Assembly (NCBI GenBank): GCA_030704615.1
Contig: CM060731.1
Coordinates: forward strand, 67,314,756-67,374,755
Length of the DNA: 60,000 nucleotides
DNA from: Takakia lepidozioides
Taxonomy: Eukaryota; Streptophyta; Takakiopsida; Takakiales; Takakiaceae
Direction of reading: 5' to 3'
The notes beneath the pieces were generated by a model. It saw only the letters and a program-made list of their open reading frames with translations, ran no database searches and was not told the DNA's origin. Each line of letters begins with the position of its first letter. Position 1 is the stretch's first letter. The position numbers and the translations under genes were made by a program. Below, one piece after another: positions 1 through 10,055 of this stretch.

Positions 1-354
1 TCTTCATTCATAGAGCCATGGCTACACCCCACATTCATCTCTCAAACCCCCATCTCTCTCTCTCTCCCTCTCTCAGTTTCTCTCTCCCTCATAGGCTACA
101 GAAAACAAAGTCTTATGAGTACGTCTTTCTCTCATAGGCTCATTGCACACCACGTGCCAGCATGGTTGGCACTTATTTCCTTGATGAAATAGATTGTACT
201 CATAAGACATTGTTTGCCGTAGCCTTGTGGCCATTGACCCCGCGCTCAGTTTGAGCGGGAACAAAAGGGACAGAACCTACCTCTGTCAGGGGCTGACGTT
301 GGTAGTAAGACTTACCTTCATATATAGAATTAATCTGGGTTTTCCAGATATCCT

Positions 355-834
355 CTAGATTCCCTTCACACAAGCGTCAATCTGCTGTGTGTGATTTGCC
401 CAAAAACTAGGCCTCAGGAGGGCCTGGGCTTTTGGCTCAGCCTCGAGACTTTCAAAGTTGGTAAACAGGGGTACAGGCACAATTCCCTTGATAGAGTTGA
501 AGAGAGCGTCTCTTTGGTGAGAGAACCCCGGACAGTGTATCAGAAAATGAATACTGTCTTCAGATTGCCCACACAACGGGCAATTGCACTCTCCCTTTCC
601 TCTCTGCTTCTGTTTGCTGTTCAAAGGTAGGCTTCCTGCCCTGAGTTTAAATTTCAGTCTAGTGCCGAGAGTGGGTAGACCCTTGAGGTCATCCAAGATG
701 TCCTCCCCCATGTCACTGACTGGAAACAAGTTCAGGGAATGAAATAGAAAGGAAAAAGATGACATAAGCATCAGTATAGAGGTGCACACAATTGAAGGTG
801 GTTGACATTCATCACTGAATATGGCCACCTTCAT
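355..834 (-). pseudogene. 3' fragment of a LINE-type reverse transcriptase ORF
   Basis: An open frame of 159 codons contains a Cys/His knuckle, CPLCGQSEDSIHFLIHCPGF, followed closely by an arginine. This is the layout of the zinc-binding segment found after the polymerase domain in many LINE ORF2 proteins (C-x2-C ... H-x4-C). The preceding segment (LRAGSLPLN) also fits that region. No polymerase motifs are visible next to it, so it is a stranded C-terminal fragment. The first codon is not a credible start. Family assignment beyond non-LTR retrotransposon is not possible from this much sequence. Confidence 0.55.
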
Positions 835-988
835 GTGTGAGCAGCTGTGATATGCAGTGAAGTGAAAATGAGAGGGGCCAGGAAAGGGAGTAGACGTAGT
901 TGGTGGTTAGGATTGTGACGCCATGCTTTGACATGCCTGTTGCAATGACCTGGGGCCAACTGATAAAGAGGTGACTCAGAAGCAAGAG

Positions 989-1866
989 GGAGAAATGAAA
1001 TGAAATGAAATGGTGCTTTATAACGTCCGCGGAAAGAGAGAGAAGCTTAAAACATCCACCAAAGAGAGGAAAAACTTCACTGCATATCAAAACCAGTAGT
1101 AGCTCAGAACAGAGGGAGCTATACTTTAGATCAGAGGGAGCTACTACTGTCATTCGGAGACTACCCACACTTGACAGAGGCATTTGAGTGCTCGCCTCCT
1201 TAACTTCATGAGGCACTCTGTCTTTGCGCACCCATGTACACTTTATTTTGTTATGGAATCCTTTTTTTTTATTTCATTGTTTGTTTGACACTCTTGGCCC
1301 ATAAGCTCCTATGGATGTAATAAAGGTTTCTCTCTGTCTGTCTGTCTGTCTGTCTGTCTGCATAAGACAAACCTTCTAGGATCATCTTGGTAGGTTATCG
1401 ATGCAAAAAATACGGCTGGTGAATGTGAATATGGTGAATGCAGATTAGAAACCTTTACATAAGTACTGACATAACATGAAAAAAGCAAATCTCCTACCCA
1501 AGTGATCAATCCATCCAAAAGTCTGTACTAAGGATTTGGTAGCATGGTGACAGTTGTGATTAAGAAACATACCATGAATAGTTTCCAGCACTTTGGCAAG
1601 AAGTATTTCATCGGAAGGACTTAGAAGCTACTTCTCAGCAATGCTAGGTGTGTCTCCTCCACTTGAATAACCATCACCGTCACTGTCACTGCTGTCACAG
1701 GGCACAATGACACAAGCTAAGAAACTTGACAATTCAATTGGTATGAGCTGTTCCAGATTCTCAGTCCCCTTCCTGAAAAGTGTAATGTCCCCAATACACC
1801 CCCCTCTCTCTCGCTCTCTCTCTCTCTCCGCGGACGTTATAAAGCACCATTTTGATTTCATTTCCC
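989..1866. repeat. Inverted repeat pair of about 45-50 bp
   Basis: The segment at 989-1043 contains GGTGCTTTATAACGTCCGCG followed by GA-rich sequence. Its reverse complement is at about 1820-1866, preceded by CT-rich sequence. The arms share the adjoining GAAATGAAAT-type bases. The layout resembles terminal inverted repeats of an ~880-bp element. A further diverged copy of the outer part lies at 1869-1905. The internal part contains a coding exon (1628-1768), so it could instead be two separate insertions in opposite orientation, or a unit that picked up host sequence. Confidence 0.6.
1332..1360. repeat. (CTGT)n microsatellite
   Basis: About six uninterrupted CTGT units follow a short CT run. 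Simple sequence with no further feature attached. Confidence 0.9.
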
Positions 1867-2470
1867 CTCTTTAAAGTACCATTTCATTTCGTTTCATCTC
1901 TCTCTTCGCATGATGCCCAAAATTTCTTTCATTGTTTGTACGCTGACAGGCTCTCGACTATGTTTATCTATGGGATGTCGACCAGAATCCACCAGTTTAG
2001 ACTCAGATTTCTCATCCTCCTGCGCACTTTTCAGAAGTGGCTTGTTGTCCACTACAGCAGTTACTGGTGGCTCCAACATTACACCTTCTCCTGCACCCCC
2101 AAGTCGTCGCAAGCCTGAACTGTACACCTAGGGATCCACAAAAATTCAACTTATTATTAATGCGAAAGGGCAATAGTTAGTGTACAAAGCCATGAACCTA
2201 AAATCCGAAAAAGACCTTATGCTAGTCAGAAAAGGTCCCTGCCACTCCCTCACCCTAAAGACCATTTGAAGCATAAGGTGAAGCGTCCTGTAAATAAGCA
2301 TCTGCTAACCTTCCGGTACGGATCAAGCTCAATGCCAGCGCTAACAGCTGGCCCTCTGCTTGAAATAACACTCCGTCTAGACCGTAATGTAAATGTATCC
2401 CCAGTCTCATGACTTGACACATCTCTTGTTGTGTTTCCAACTTCCATGCCCTCTGCAAGAATGCCACTAT
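1628..2470 (-). CDS. 3' exons of an unrecognised multi-exon gene
   Basis: Three minus-strand coding stretches look like successive exons. The first, about 2320-2468, ends in ELDPYRK just before a GTTAGC donor. The second, about 1900-2127, starts VYSSGLRRLGG after a CTAG acceptor. The third, 1628 to about 1768, starts KGTENLEQ after a TTTTCAG acceptor and ends TPSIAEK before a stop. The product is hydrophilic with an acidic Ser/Asp tail (DSSDSDGDGYSSGGD), which fits a nuclear or regulatory protein. I do not recognise the family. The middle exon runs into sequence resembling the inverted repeat at its 3' side and shows no clean donor, so the gene may be disrupted. Upstream exons were not found. 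Confidence 0.4.
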
Positions 2471-3109
2471 GCATTTGGCAGGTTAGCAAACCCCACTGCA
2501 CTAACTGCAAGAAATATCACCATGTGAGATATAATGAAGATGCATATGCATACTTAATTTGTCTGTTGCTCCCCAATATGAAAACGAAATGGGGCGGACA
2601 GGGTGAAGCAATCCAGAAGAACAGGCCTGCTAGTCCCAAGGATCTCTCAGTGAAAGACTACAAAGAAAAACTTGAGTCAGGATGGGTGCTCTACCATCAG
2701 TCTGAGTACCCTTGGTGTCAGGAACGCCAAGCCACACCTGGGAATCAGGTAATTGGCCACAAGCATTCTCAGCATTATGCATCGGAGGTTACAACAAATG
2801 GTTAGAATTGCAGCTTCGAGAGGATCTTCCCATCGATAACTTGCAGTAGCTCCACGCTGTAAACCTTGTGAGCAAATCCGAAGTTACTTCACGAGTGAAT
2901 CCAAATCCGCCCGCAATTGAATCCCCCGCCAGGTATACTGATTGGCACCGCATGTAACACGAAACCTGCTCTCGTGTGCTTTGGGTCTAGGAGCTTCATG
3001 AGAGAGCTCATAAGAGGGTACTTAGAATGTTGTTGAAAAAATGAAAAATTTGGCGTGGGTGGGTCCAAAGGACCCTTATTGTGTTTTTTTGTTTTGTTTT
3101 GTGAGGCCC

Positions 3110-3568
3110 TTACGGGGTCACTGGAGCAGGAGGTGGCGACTTCAAGTGCCCCACCTGCCCCTTGTTACTACTTCTCTTGGCTTCCCCAATTTCCACCGAG
3201 GCCTTGTGGGCTCCCGAGGAAGTAGTACCCGCCAAAAGAGACTTGAAGGACAGTTTGGCCGCGTTCTTCTTTGGCTTTCCCTTGCCATCTCCCAATTCCC
3301 GGGAGACCTTGTGGGCTCCCCACGAATGAGATCCCGGCAAGAGAGCCTTTAAGAAGCGCTTAGCTCCTGCCTTCTTTGACTTTGTCTTGACAGAACCGAT
3401 CCATCCCCCGGAGGCCTTGTGAGATCCCGGGAAATGTCGACCCGTTGTAAAGAGATAGTCCAAATGCATCTTTGCTTCCATTGCAATCTCGTAAGAGGTG
3501 TTCACCTCAAATTTCTTCCACAGCCTAGCATCCCTGGCAGCCTTGTGAGATGCGAGAGAAGAGTCCAT
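3110..3568 (-). CDS. Small basic protein with degenerate HKAS repeats
   Basis: An intact 152-codon frame opens with ATG at 3566-3568. The product is rich in Lys, Gly, Ser and Ala and contains a recurring (S/A)HK(A/V)S/A motif: ASHKAA near residue 7, GSHKAS near 49, GAHKVS near 84 and GAHKAS near 118. Lys-rich linkers lie between them, so the protein looks like three or four diverged units of about 35 residues. A TATAAAT element lies at 3616-3622, 48 bp upstream of the ATG. The segment holding it is repeated in tandem farther upstream. No signal peptide, membrane segment or known domain was recognised. The charge suggests nucleic-acid binding, but that is only inference. Confidence 0.5.
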   Translation of the reverse strand: MDSSLASHKAARDARLWKKFEVNTSYEIAMEAKMHLDYLFTTGRHFPGSHKASGGWIGSVKTKSKKAGAKRFLKALLPGSHSWGAHKVSRELGDGKGKPKKNAAKLSFKSLLAGTTSSGAHKASVEIGEAKRSSNKGQVGHLKSPPPAPVTP

Positions 3569-3575
3569 TGCAAGA

Positions 3576-3882
3576 AAATTGAGAGAAATTAAGGAGAGGA
3601 TGGTCCCCTAGGTCCATTTATAGTTTGATATCATCATCCACTAAATTCATCCATTCACAAACGAGCATAGGGTGGCCCTTTAATTTGGCGGGCTAAGAGA
3701 ACACACCCCTGCAGACGTATTACCATCTGCTGCAGGCGCAAGTAAATTGAGAGAAATTAAGGAGAGGATGGTCCCCTAGGTCCATTTATAGTTTGATATC
3801 ATCATCCACTCCATTCATCCATTCACAAACGAGCATAGGGTGGCCCTTTAATTTGGCGGGCTAAGAGAACACACCCCTGCAG
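3576..3882. repeat. Tandem duplication of the promoter of the small basic gene
   Basis: A ~139-bp segment at 3576-3714 recurs almost identically at 3744-3882, with 29 bp between. Each copy carries TATAAAT (3616-3622 and 3784-3790) on the strand of the adjacent gene. The only clear difference is CTAAATTC versus CTCCATTC, so the duplication is recent. Confidence 0.9.
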
Positions 3883-4128
3883 TCTTCTCGTGAAGGGGGC
3901 GTTCTTCTAATTTGCAGTCTCATGAGAACCGAGGATTTCACCGGTCCATGATTCTGAGCTTACTGTTGTTTTACGTGGACGCTTGAATCTTGCTCAAAGA
4001 TGATTTGATTGCCTCGCAAGGGTTTAATTTTTCAAACTTCGAATAGGGATGATGGAGGCTCAGGTATCGATTCACATGGAATTTTAAGCTTGTTCTCTGG
4101 TTTCGTTTGCTGCTAAGGTATGTGATTG

Positions 4129-5033
4129 TGTACACACAAGCGCCTTAGTGTAGAGAATGGTACAATCAAGTTGAAGTTGAAAAGATGCAAACACTCATGC
4201 ACTGAGAATGGTGGTCCTCTGGATATTTAAGCAGTTTATGTATTAAGACCCTCCTGCAAGTTATTTCTTATGAAGGGTTTGCCTGCCCCCTTTTGCACAC
4301 AAAGATGGCAGTGTGTGCCAACGGATAGAATCGTGTCGCCATAATTTCATGACCAGGCAACCACAGCTAGAATTGCATCAATCTCACGCCCACTGCTTCT
4401 TAGAAATCTCCAATCAAAGACATAATTTCTGAATTGTTAGCACAGAATACTTCTGAGCCAGAACACTCGAACGGAAATTGTGTGGCAGAAAATCTGATTG
4501 TCTGCAGAAACAGCTGGCATGTCGCTGAGCTGCCATCAGCAAACGAGGTTACAGGGAAAGGGCGTGATTACCCAAAGCACAAAGGCTGCCAGCAACCGAC
4601 CCATACACCCATTCCCATTCGAAAATGGCGGACTGTTATACAATTAGTGAAGAGCAGTGCTGCCAGCTCGTGTTAAGTATGTACCAGCTTTCACACAAAG
4701 TAAGCTTCACCACCGTCCTTGCAAAGCAGTAAGTGCTGTGAATGTCGTGCAACGTCAACATCAGAGTAGGGATCAGCTCTAGCAGCGTTGTATGGATTCA
4801 TTGCATCATGCCCATTCTGTAGCTCTTTTTGGTGAAGTCTTGCAGCCTCAACTGCTGACCCAAATTGAGAGACTTCCCTCAATGCAAAGTAGTCTCGCTC
4901 ACCACTACGCATGCCTCCTTTGTGACATCAAACTCTGGGAGTCCTGCCTCTTCTGAGAAATTGCTGCTCAGAAAAAATCGTGCCACGACGTGGTCCCAGT
5001 GCTGTCTCTTGAGGTGGATTCTCTTTTCCCCAG
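4129..5033. repeat. Dispersed 0.9-kb duplicated module, copy 1
   Basis: This module matches 39351-40257 almost base for base, from GTGTACACACAAGCGCCTTA to a CTCTTTTCCCC edge. Differences are scattered substitutions and small indels. Neither copy has obvious terminal inverted repeats, long terminal repeats or target duplications, and flanking sequence differs at once outside the edges. Both copies hold a minus-strand open frame (here 4691-4912, about 73 codons) containing SGERDY and HQKELQNGHDAMNPYNAARA. A second frame just upstream encodes RQHWDHVVARFF-type sequence; in this copy it is shifted by a 2-bp insertion relative to copy 2. I do not recognise either frame. Confidence 0.85.
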
Positions 5034-5457
5034 CATGATATGCAGATATGGGGCCCTTCAATGTCAGTGAATGTCACTCGAGTATGCCAAACTAGACCCC
5101 AAAACTGGTGAGTTTGATATGGTGGAGGGAAACCCAGAGAATGAATTTGGATGTTTCTCCCTGGCAGTACCAGGAATGGGTCTCAAGTGTAGAGAATCCA
5201 GCTAATCCCCAGTCCCTCTTGAAAGAAATTTTCATTGCAAAACTGTCAGCTTCTGAAACATCAGGATTTTGCCAACTACCATAGAAACAGCAGGTGACAA
5301 CTCCTCTGCCATAAGGTGGTCTGTGATAGTACTGCTCCAGTGATCATCACCCTGGGCACGTCACATATTGTACAGTCTGACTTTTCAACTCAACCTTTCT
5401 CAAATCGCTTAGAACATTATGATTCCCATGGACACTCATTCATGCGTGTTGCTTCTT

Positions 5458-7875
5458 TCACCAGTATTCGCCACAAGAACACACCCCATCTTGGAAGTGG
5501 TGAAAGCGGTTGGCATCCCGTACAACAATTTCTCGCCCAACAAGTTTTGAGATGAACTTGGTGGCGGTGTGACAGTCACCGCACACACGAAGGTTCTTGA
5601 TGATGCGGAGAGGCGTCCCAGGCGGTGTGCTGATGAGCCCAAAAGCAATGGCCAGCTTCTCGCTGTGGTGGCAAAGGGAAAGTTCCTTTTGTTCTTCCTC
5701 CACGTCATGCAACACAAAACGAGTGTCAGGCACATATCCGGCCTCCTTCATATGCCCAGATAATCTCTTCAGCTCAGCATGGATTTCCTCAATTTGTGGA
5801 TGAAATGTGTCTTCTACAACAAATTTATGTACACTTTTGTCCACTTCAATGCAACTGCACCCTGGCTCCTTTCTTAAACCTCTGTCCTGCATCATTTTCC
5901 TCACCTTCGCTGCATCTTCCCACCTCCCCACTGCAGCATAGATGTTTGATAGCAGCACATAAGTTGCAGCATCCTGTGCATTGAACTTGAGAAGGAATTT
6001 TGCTGCATGTTCTGCTATTTCCACATTGCCATGAATTCTGCAGGCACCAAGCAAGGCCCCCCATGTCGAAGCAGCTGGCTCAATTGGCATTTTGTTTATG
6101 ACGTCCTCTGCCTCATCCAATCGTCCTGCACGGCCAAGCAGGTCCACCACGCAGCCAAAATGCTCCACTGTAGGAGTGAAGCCATGATCTCCACTAATGG
6201 ACTTGAGGTAATGAAGACTTTCATCGACTAGGCCCACATGGCTACATGCACAGAGAAGACATGTAAAGGTGATACCATCTGGCTTCAAGCCTTCCTGCTG
6301 CATTTGTTCAAATAGATCGAGGGCCTCCCTACCACACCCATGCTGACCATATCCTGTGATCATCACATTCCATGCAACCACATCTCGTACATCCATATTG
6401 TCAAACACTCGGCGTGCATCCTTCATGCTTCCACATTTGGCATACATGTCAACGAGAGCATTCTCCAGAATGATATCTGATGCAATTCCAGCTTTGATAA
6501 TGTCAGCATGCACCTTTTCCCCCTCTCCCAGGGCCGCCAGGCTGGCACACGCATTGAGTATGCAAGTGAAGGTAACATTGTCAGGTGTGCCCCCTTCCCG
6601 CATCATTTGCTCATAAATCACGAGAGCCTCCATACCACATCCATGCTGAACATATCCGGCCATCATCGCACTCCACGAGACCACGTTCGGCTTGAAACCT
6701 TCATGTTGCATTTGTTTGAATATCTGAAGGGCCTCCTTACAACACCCATGCTGACCATATCCTGCTATCATTGCATTCCATGACACCACATCCCGTTTAG
6801 CCATATTGTCAAACACTCGACGTGCATCCTTCATGCTACTGCATTTGGCATACATATCAACAAGGGTATTCTCCAGAATGACATCTGATACAATTCCAGC
6901 TTTGATAATGTCAGCATGCACCTTCTTGCCCTTTTCCAGAGCTGCCAGCCTGGCACATGCATTGAGAACAGAAGTGAATGAAACCTTGTTGGGCGCCACC
7001 CCTTCCCATACCATTTGCTCATACATTGCAAGAGCTTCCATAGCACCCCCATGCTGAGCATATCCTGCAATCATCGCATTCCATGAAACCACATTTCGTT
7101 CAGCCATATTGTCAAACACTTGACGAGCATCCTTAATGTACCCGCACTTAGCATACATGTTGACAAGGGCCGTATCAAGAATAATATCTGATGCAATTCC
7201 AGCTTTGATGATGTCAGCATGAACTGTTCTTCCCTTCCCCAAGTCTCCTAGGCTCGCACATGCTTTCAGAACGCAAATGAATGTCACGTTGTTGGGCATC
7301 ACTCCTTCCTCCATCATTTGCTGATAGATCTCAAGAGCCTCACTACCACGCCCATGGTTTGCATATCCTGCCATCAATGTAGTCCATGTAGACACATCTC
7401 GTTCAGGCATATTGTCAAACACAAGCCGTGCATCCACAATGCTACCGCACTTGGCATACATGTTGAGAAGAGTGTTGGATAGAAAGATGTTTGGTTTGAA
7501 TCCAGTCTTCATAATGTGGGCATGTACCTGCCTGCCCTCTTCTACGCCTTTTGTCTTGGTGCACTCCTGCAAGAGGTAGATGTAAGTATTGGAGTCTGCC
7601 GACATAACTCCTTGGTTCATAATGTGCAGAGCCTCGTTCAGATGTCCTGCCTTACATAATGTCCTCACCTCCCCACAAGTGCCAGAAGAGTTCCTGTGGA
7701 CTCCCTCTCTCAATCCTCTTTCAAACGCAGTGGTCATGGTGGAGGTGCCTGATTCAAACACCTGTGTTACTGTTGCTTCCAGTTGACCATCTATCCATGC
7801 AGGTTTCCTGCAGCTGTCTATCAACAATGCCTGGCTGTTGTTCTTGTGCTTGGAATCTGGTGCTGTGGAATTCAT
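5458..7875 (-). CDS. PPR-DYW protein, probable organelle RNA editing factor
   Basis: An intact intronless frame of 805 codons runs from the first ATG (7873-7875). The frame stays open 16 codons upstream but without another ATG, and a TAA lies farther up. From about residue 95 the protein is built of PLS-type pentatricopeptide repeats with MYAKCG, VVSWNAMIAGYAQHG and VTFxCVLxACAS signatures. These are followed by E/E+ motifs and a complete DYW deaminase-like domain with HSEKLA, CGDCH and the end HHFQDGVCSCGEYW. The family binds organellar transcripts base-specifically and performs C-to-U editing; mitochondrial versus plastid targeting cannot be told here. The terminal tripeptide is EYW instead of DYW, a common variant. 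A CATATAAGG element lies about 75 bp upstream. It is the only intact member among several decayed relatives at 30-37 kb. Confidence 0.95.
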   Translation of the reverse strand: MNSTAPDSKHKNNSQALLIDSCRKPAWIDGQLEATVTQVFESGTSTMTTAFERGLREGVHRNSSGTCGEVRTLCKAGHLNEALHIMNQGVMSADSNTYIYLLQECTKTKGVEEGRQVHAHIMKTGFKPNIFLSNTLLNMYAKCGSIVDARLVFDNMPERDVSTWTTLMAGYANHGRGSEALEIYQQMMEEGVMPNNVTFICVLKACASLGDLGKGRTVHADIIKAGIASDIILDTALVNMYAKCGYIKDARQVFDNMAERNVVSWNAMIAGYAQHGGAMEALAMYEQMVWEGVAPNKVSFTSVLNACARLAALEKGKKVHADIIKAGIVSDVILENTLVDMYAKCSSMKDARRVFDNMAKRDVVSWNAMIAGYGQHGCCKEALQIFKQMQHEGFKPNVVSWSAMMAGYVQHGCGMEALVIYEQMMREGGTPDNVTFTCILNACASLAALGEGEKVHADIIKAGIASDIILENALVDMYAKCGSMKDARRVFDNMDVRDVVAWNVMITGYGQHGCGREALDLFEQMQQEGLKPDGITFTCLLCACSHVGLVDESLHYLKSISGDHGFTPTVEHFGCVVDLLGRAGRLDEAEDVINKMPIEPAASTWGALLGACRIHGNVEIAEHAAKFLLKFNAQDAATYVLLSNIYAAVGRWEDAAKVRKMMQDRGLRKEPGCSCIEVDKSVHKFVVEDTFHPQIEEIHAELKRLSGHMKEAGYVPDTRFVLHDVEEEQKELSLCHHSEKLAIAFGLISTPPGTPLRIIKNLRVCGDCHTATKFISKLVGREIVVRDANRFHHFQDGVCSCGEYW

Positions 7876-7929
7876 CTGCACCCACACTTCATCCCTGCCT
7901 CCTTCAGCTATCCCTGCCTCCACAAAATA

Positions 7930-10055
7930 AAGATTAGACCCTTTCCTTATATGCCACTGGCAACCTGTACTTTACAGCATCCCCTCTCCCCGACTAGACA
8001 CTAGTTCCTATGCTGAATTGGTGGCAAGAAGGAATGGATCTTCTTAGATCCACGAAAAGCCCACAAAGGATCTTGGAACACCAGATACAAGACTACCTGG
8101 GACAGTAGCACGGACCACGGAGACTGTATGTTGATGGTGTGTGGGAGAAAGAGAGGGACAGTATCAACTTGCAAGCGAACACTAAAAGACACTCTTGAAC
8201 ACCAATTACAACTGGATACTAAACCTCCCAGGGTCGTCCGCGGAGTTTCAACCCGCAAGGGCATCGAAAAGTAGGCCAACATTGTCACACTGCTGGGGAA
8301 CACTTAACAAACAATCCAACTACATTCCAGCCTCTAGCTCTAGTTTGCAAGAGATATGATGAATGCGGTTATTTAGTCACAGGGAAGTGAGCTGAGGAAT
8401 TCTACGCCAGTGCCCACATACTAGAAAAGCTGGATACAGCAAAGCTCTATTATACCTCCAGCTTGCAACACAAGTGGATGTGTGCACTCCCAGTCAGATT
8501 TGTTAGAGAGAGAGCGAGACACCGTGGGTGGCATCATTACTTCGCGAGAAAATTTCTCAATTCCAACTGTTATGTGCTAGCATATTTCCTAGATTGTCCC
8601 ACCACTGACTGGAATTTAAGAAAATATCCCAGCCAAAATTCCTCCTCATCCGAATTTCGACTCTTTGCATGTTCGCCTGTGTTCGCAACTTCTTCACTGA
8701 ATGTGACTATGCGCGACCGCGACCCACTCATTTTTCTCCACATCCAGGTGCCCATGAACCTCTTCATCCTCTACCGCTGTCCATTGCCCTTGGAAACCAT
8801 TCCAAACTATTCTCACTACAACATGGCTTGAAAGAAGCATGGGAGCCCAGAAATCGGATAGACCACCCCTTCCTGAATCTTCCACCCCAGAGCCAGGCAG
8901 CTTCTCAACTCTCAACCCTCTCAAGAGAGAGCGAGAAGGTCCCCATGTAAAGAGCGCGATCCCTTCGTGATGGTCATGGTCGCTTATGGAGAATTCTTAA
9001 CAATCGGTGTCCGGAATCTCAACATTACTCCACTTTCACTGTGGCAACTCAAGATCATGGATTTTTTCTTTCTTGATCGAATCCGTGATGCGTATGCCAG
9101 AAGCGAGGATCACAGTTTGGGGGCAGTAACTGTAGTAAGGGCCAAGAGTGACTGTTCAGTCATATGAAAGCTCCACGAGAAAGTCAGGGTAGTGGTGAAA
9201 GGAGCTCAGTTTACTTTTTGGCTGAGCAAGGGAAACTACTTACGAATGTTGTCGCTCACATGATTTGGAATTCTGTGAACTAGTTTGAGCTGCATTCAAA
9301 AAATTTAATGTCCTGTTTAGCGGCGTCCATAGTTACAATGTCTGTGACTTGAAACCTCTGTTGCACTTCAAAGGACAGAGACTAATCATGCCTAAATGCT
9401 TCTGATTGCGTTAAAGTTAGTTGGGCAACCACTGTATTCTCTTCATTGCGCATTTCCTCTTCGATATATCCACTGTGGCGTACAAGATCGTTACTGTGGG
9501 TCTCAATGGGATCACGCCTGTATTTCCAGACCATTTACAAGACAAATCACAACATTCAAACCACCAATACTTGTTGAATTTTTGGGTGAATTATACGCTG
9601 TGGTCCCTGTCACCGAAGTTGAACGTACACTCTTCAAGTTCAATCACGACGACGTCTGCGATTAGACACATTGTCATCTTACAAAGGTTTGTCACCGAGC
9701 TAGGATTAGAGAGATGCTGTCCAAGAGAGGACTTTGAGCACTGACTGGTTCTCATCATGCTAGGCATGTTACTGGTTTCTAACATACACTGTATGTGTGA
9801 ATATTTTGTCAAAAATTTGTTGGGCTGTCAGGCTTTTGGCGATGGCAGTTTGCTTAAAAAGTAATTGTCAGTCCACTAATAGTCAATGAGCACTTCAATT
9901 TTTTAAAAGACCTTTATACAATGGTCTGAAATTTGCCAATTGACATATTCTGTACAAAACATGGAAGTCTAAAAATTGAACCAGACTTTAGCCACTCCTG
10001 TTTGGATACTGGCATCTAAACATTGGAGCTGCAGCAGAACTGAAATAGCATGGAT
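7930..10055. other. Intergenic stretch without recognised genes
   Basis: Between the PPR gene and the SDR gene no frame has recognisable similarity, convincing splice-site context or repeat structure. Frames of 60-120 codons on both strands look like chance openings. Confidence 0.5.
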
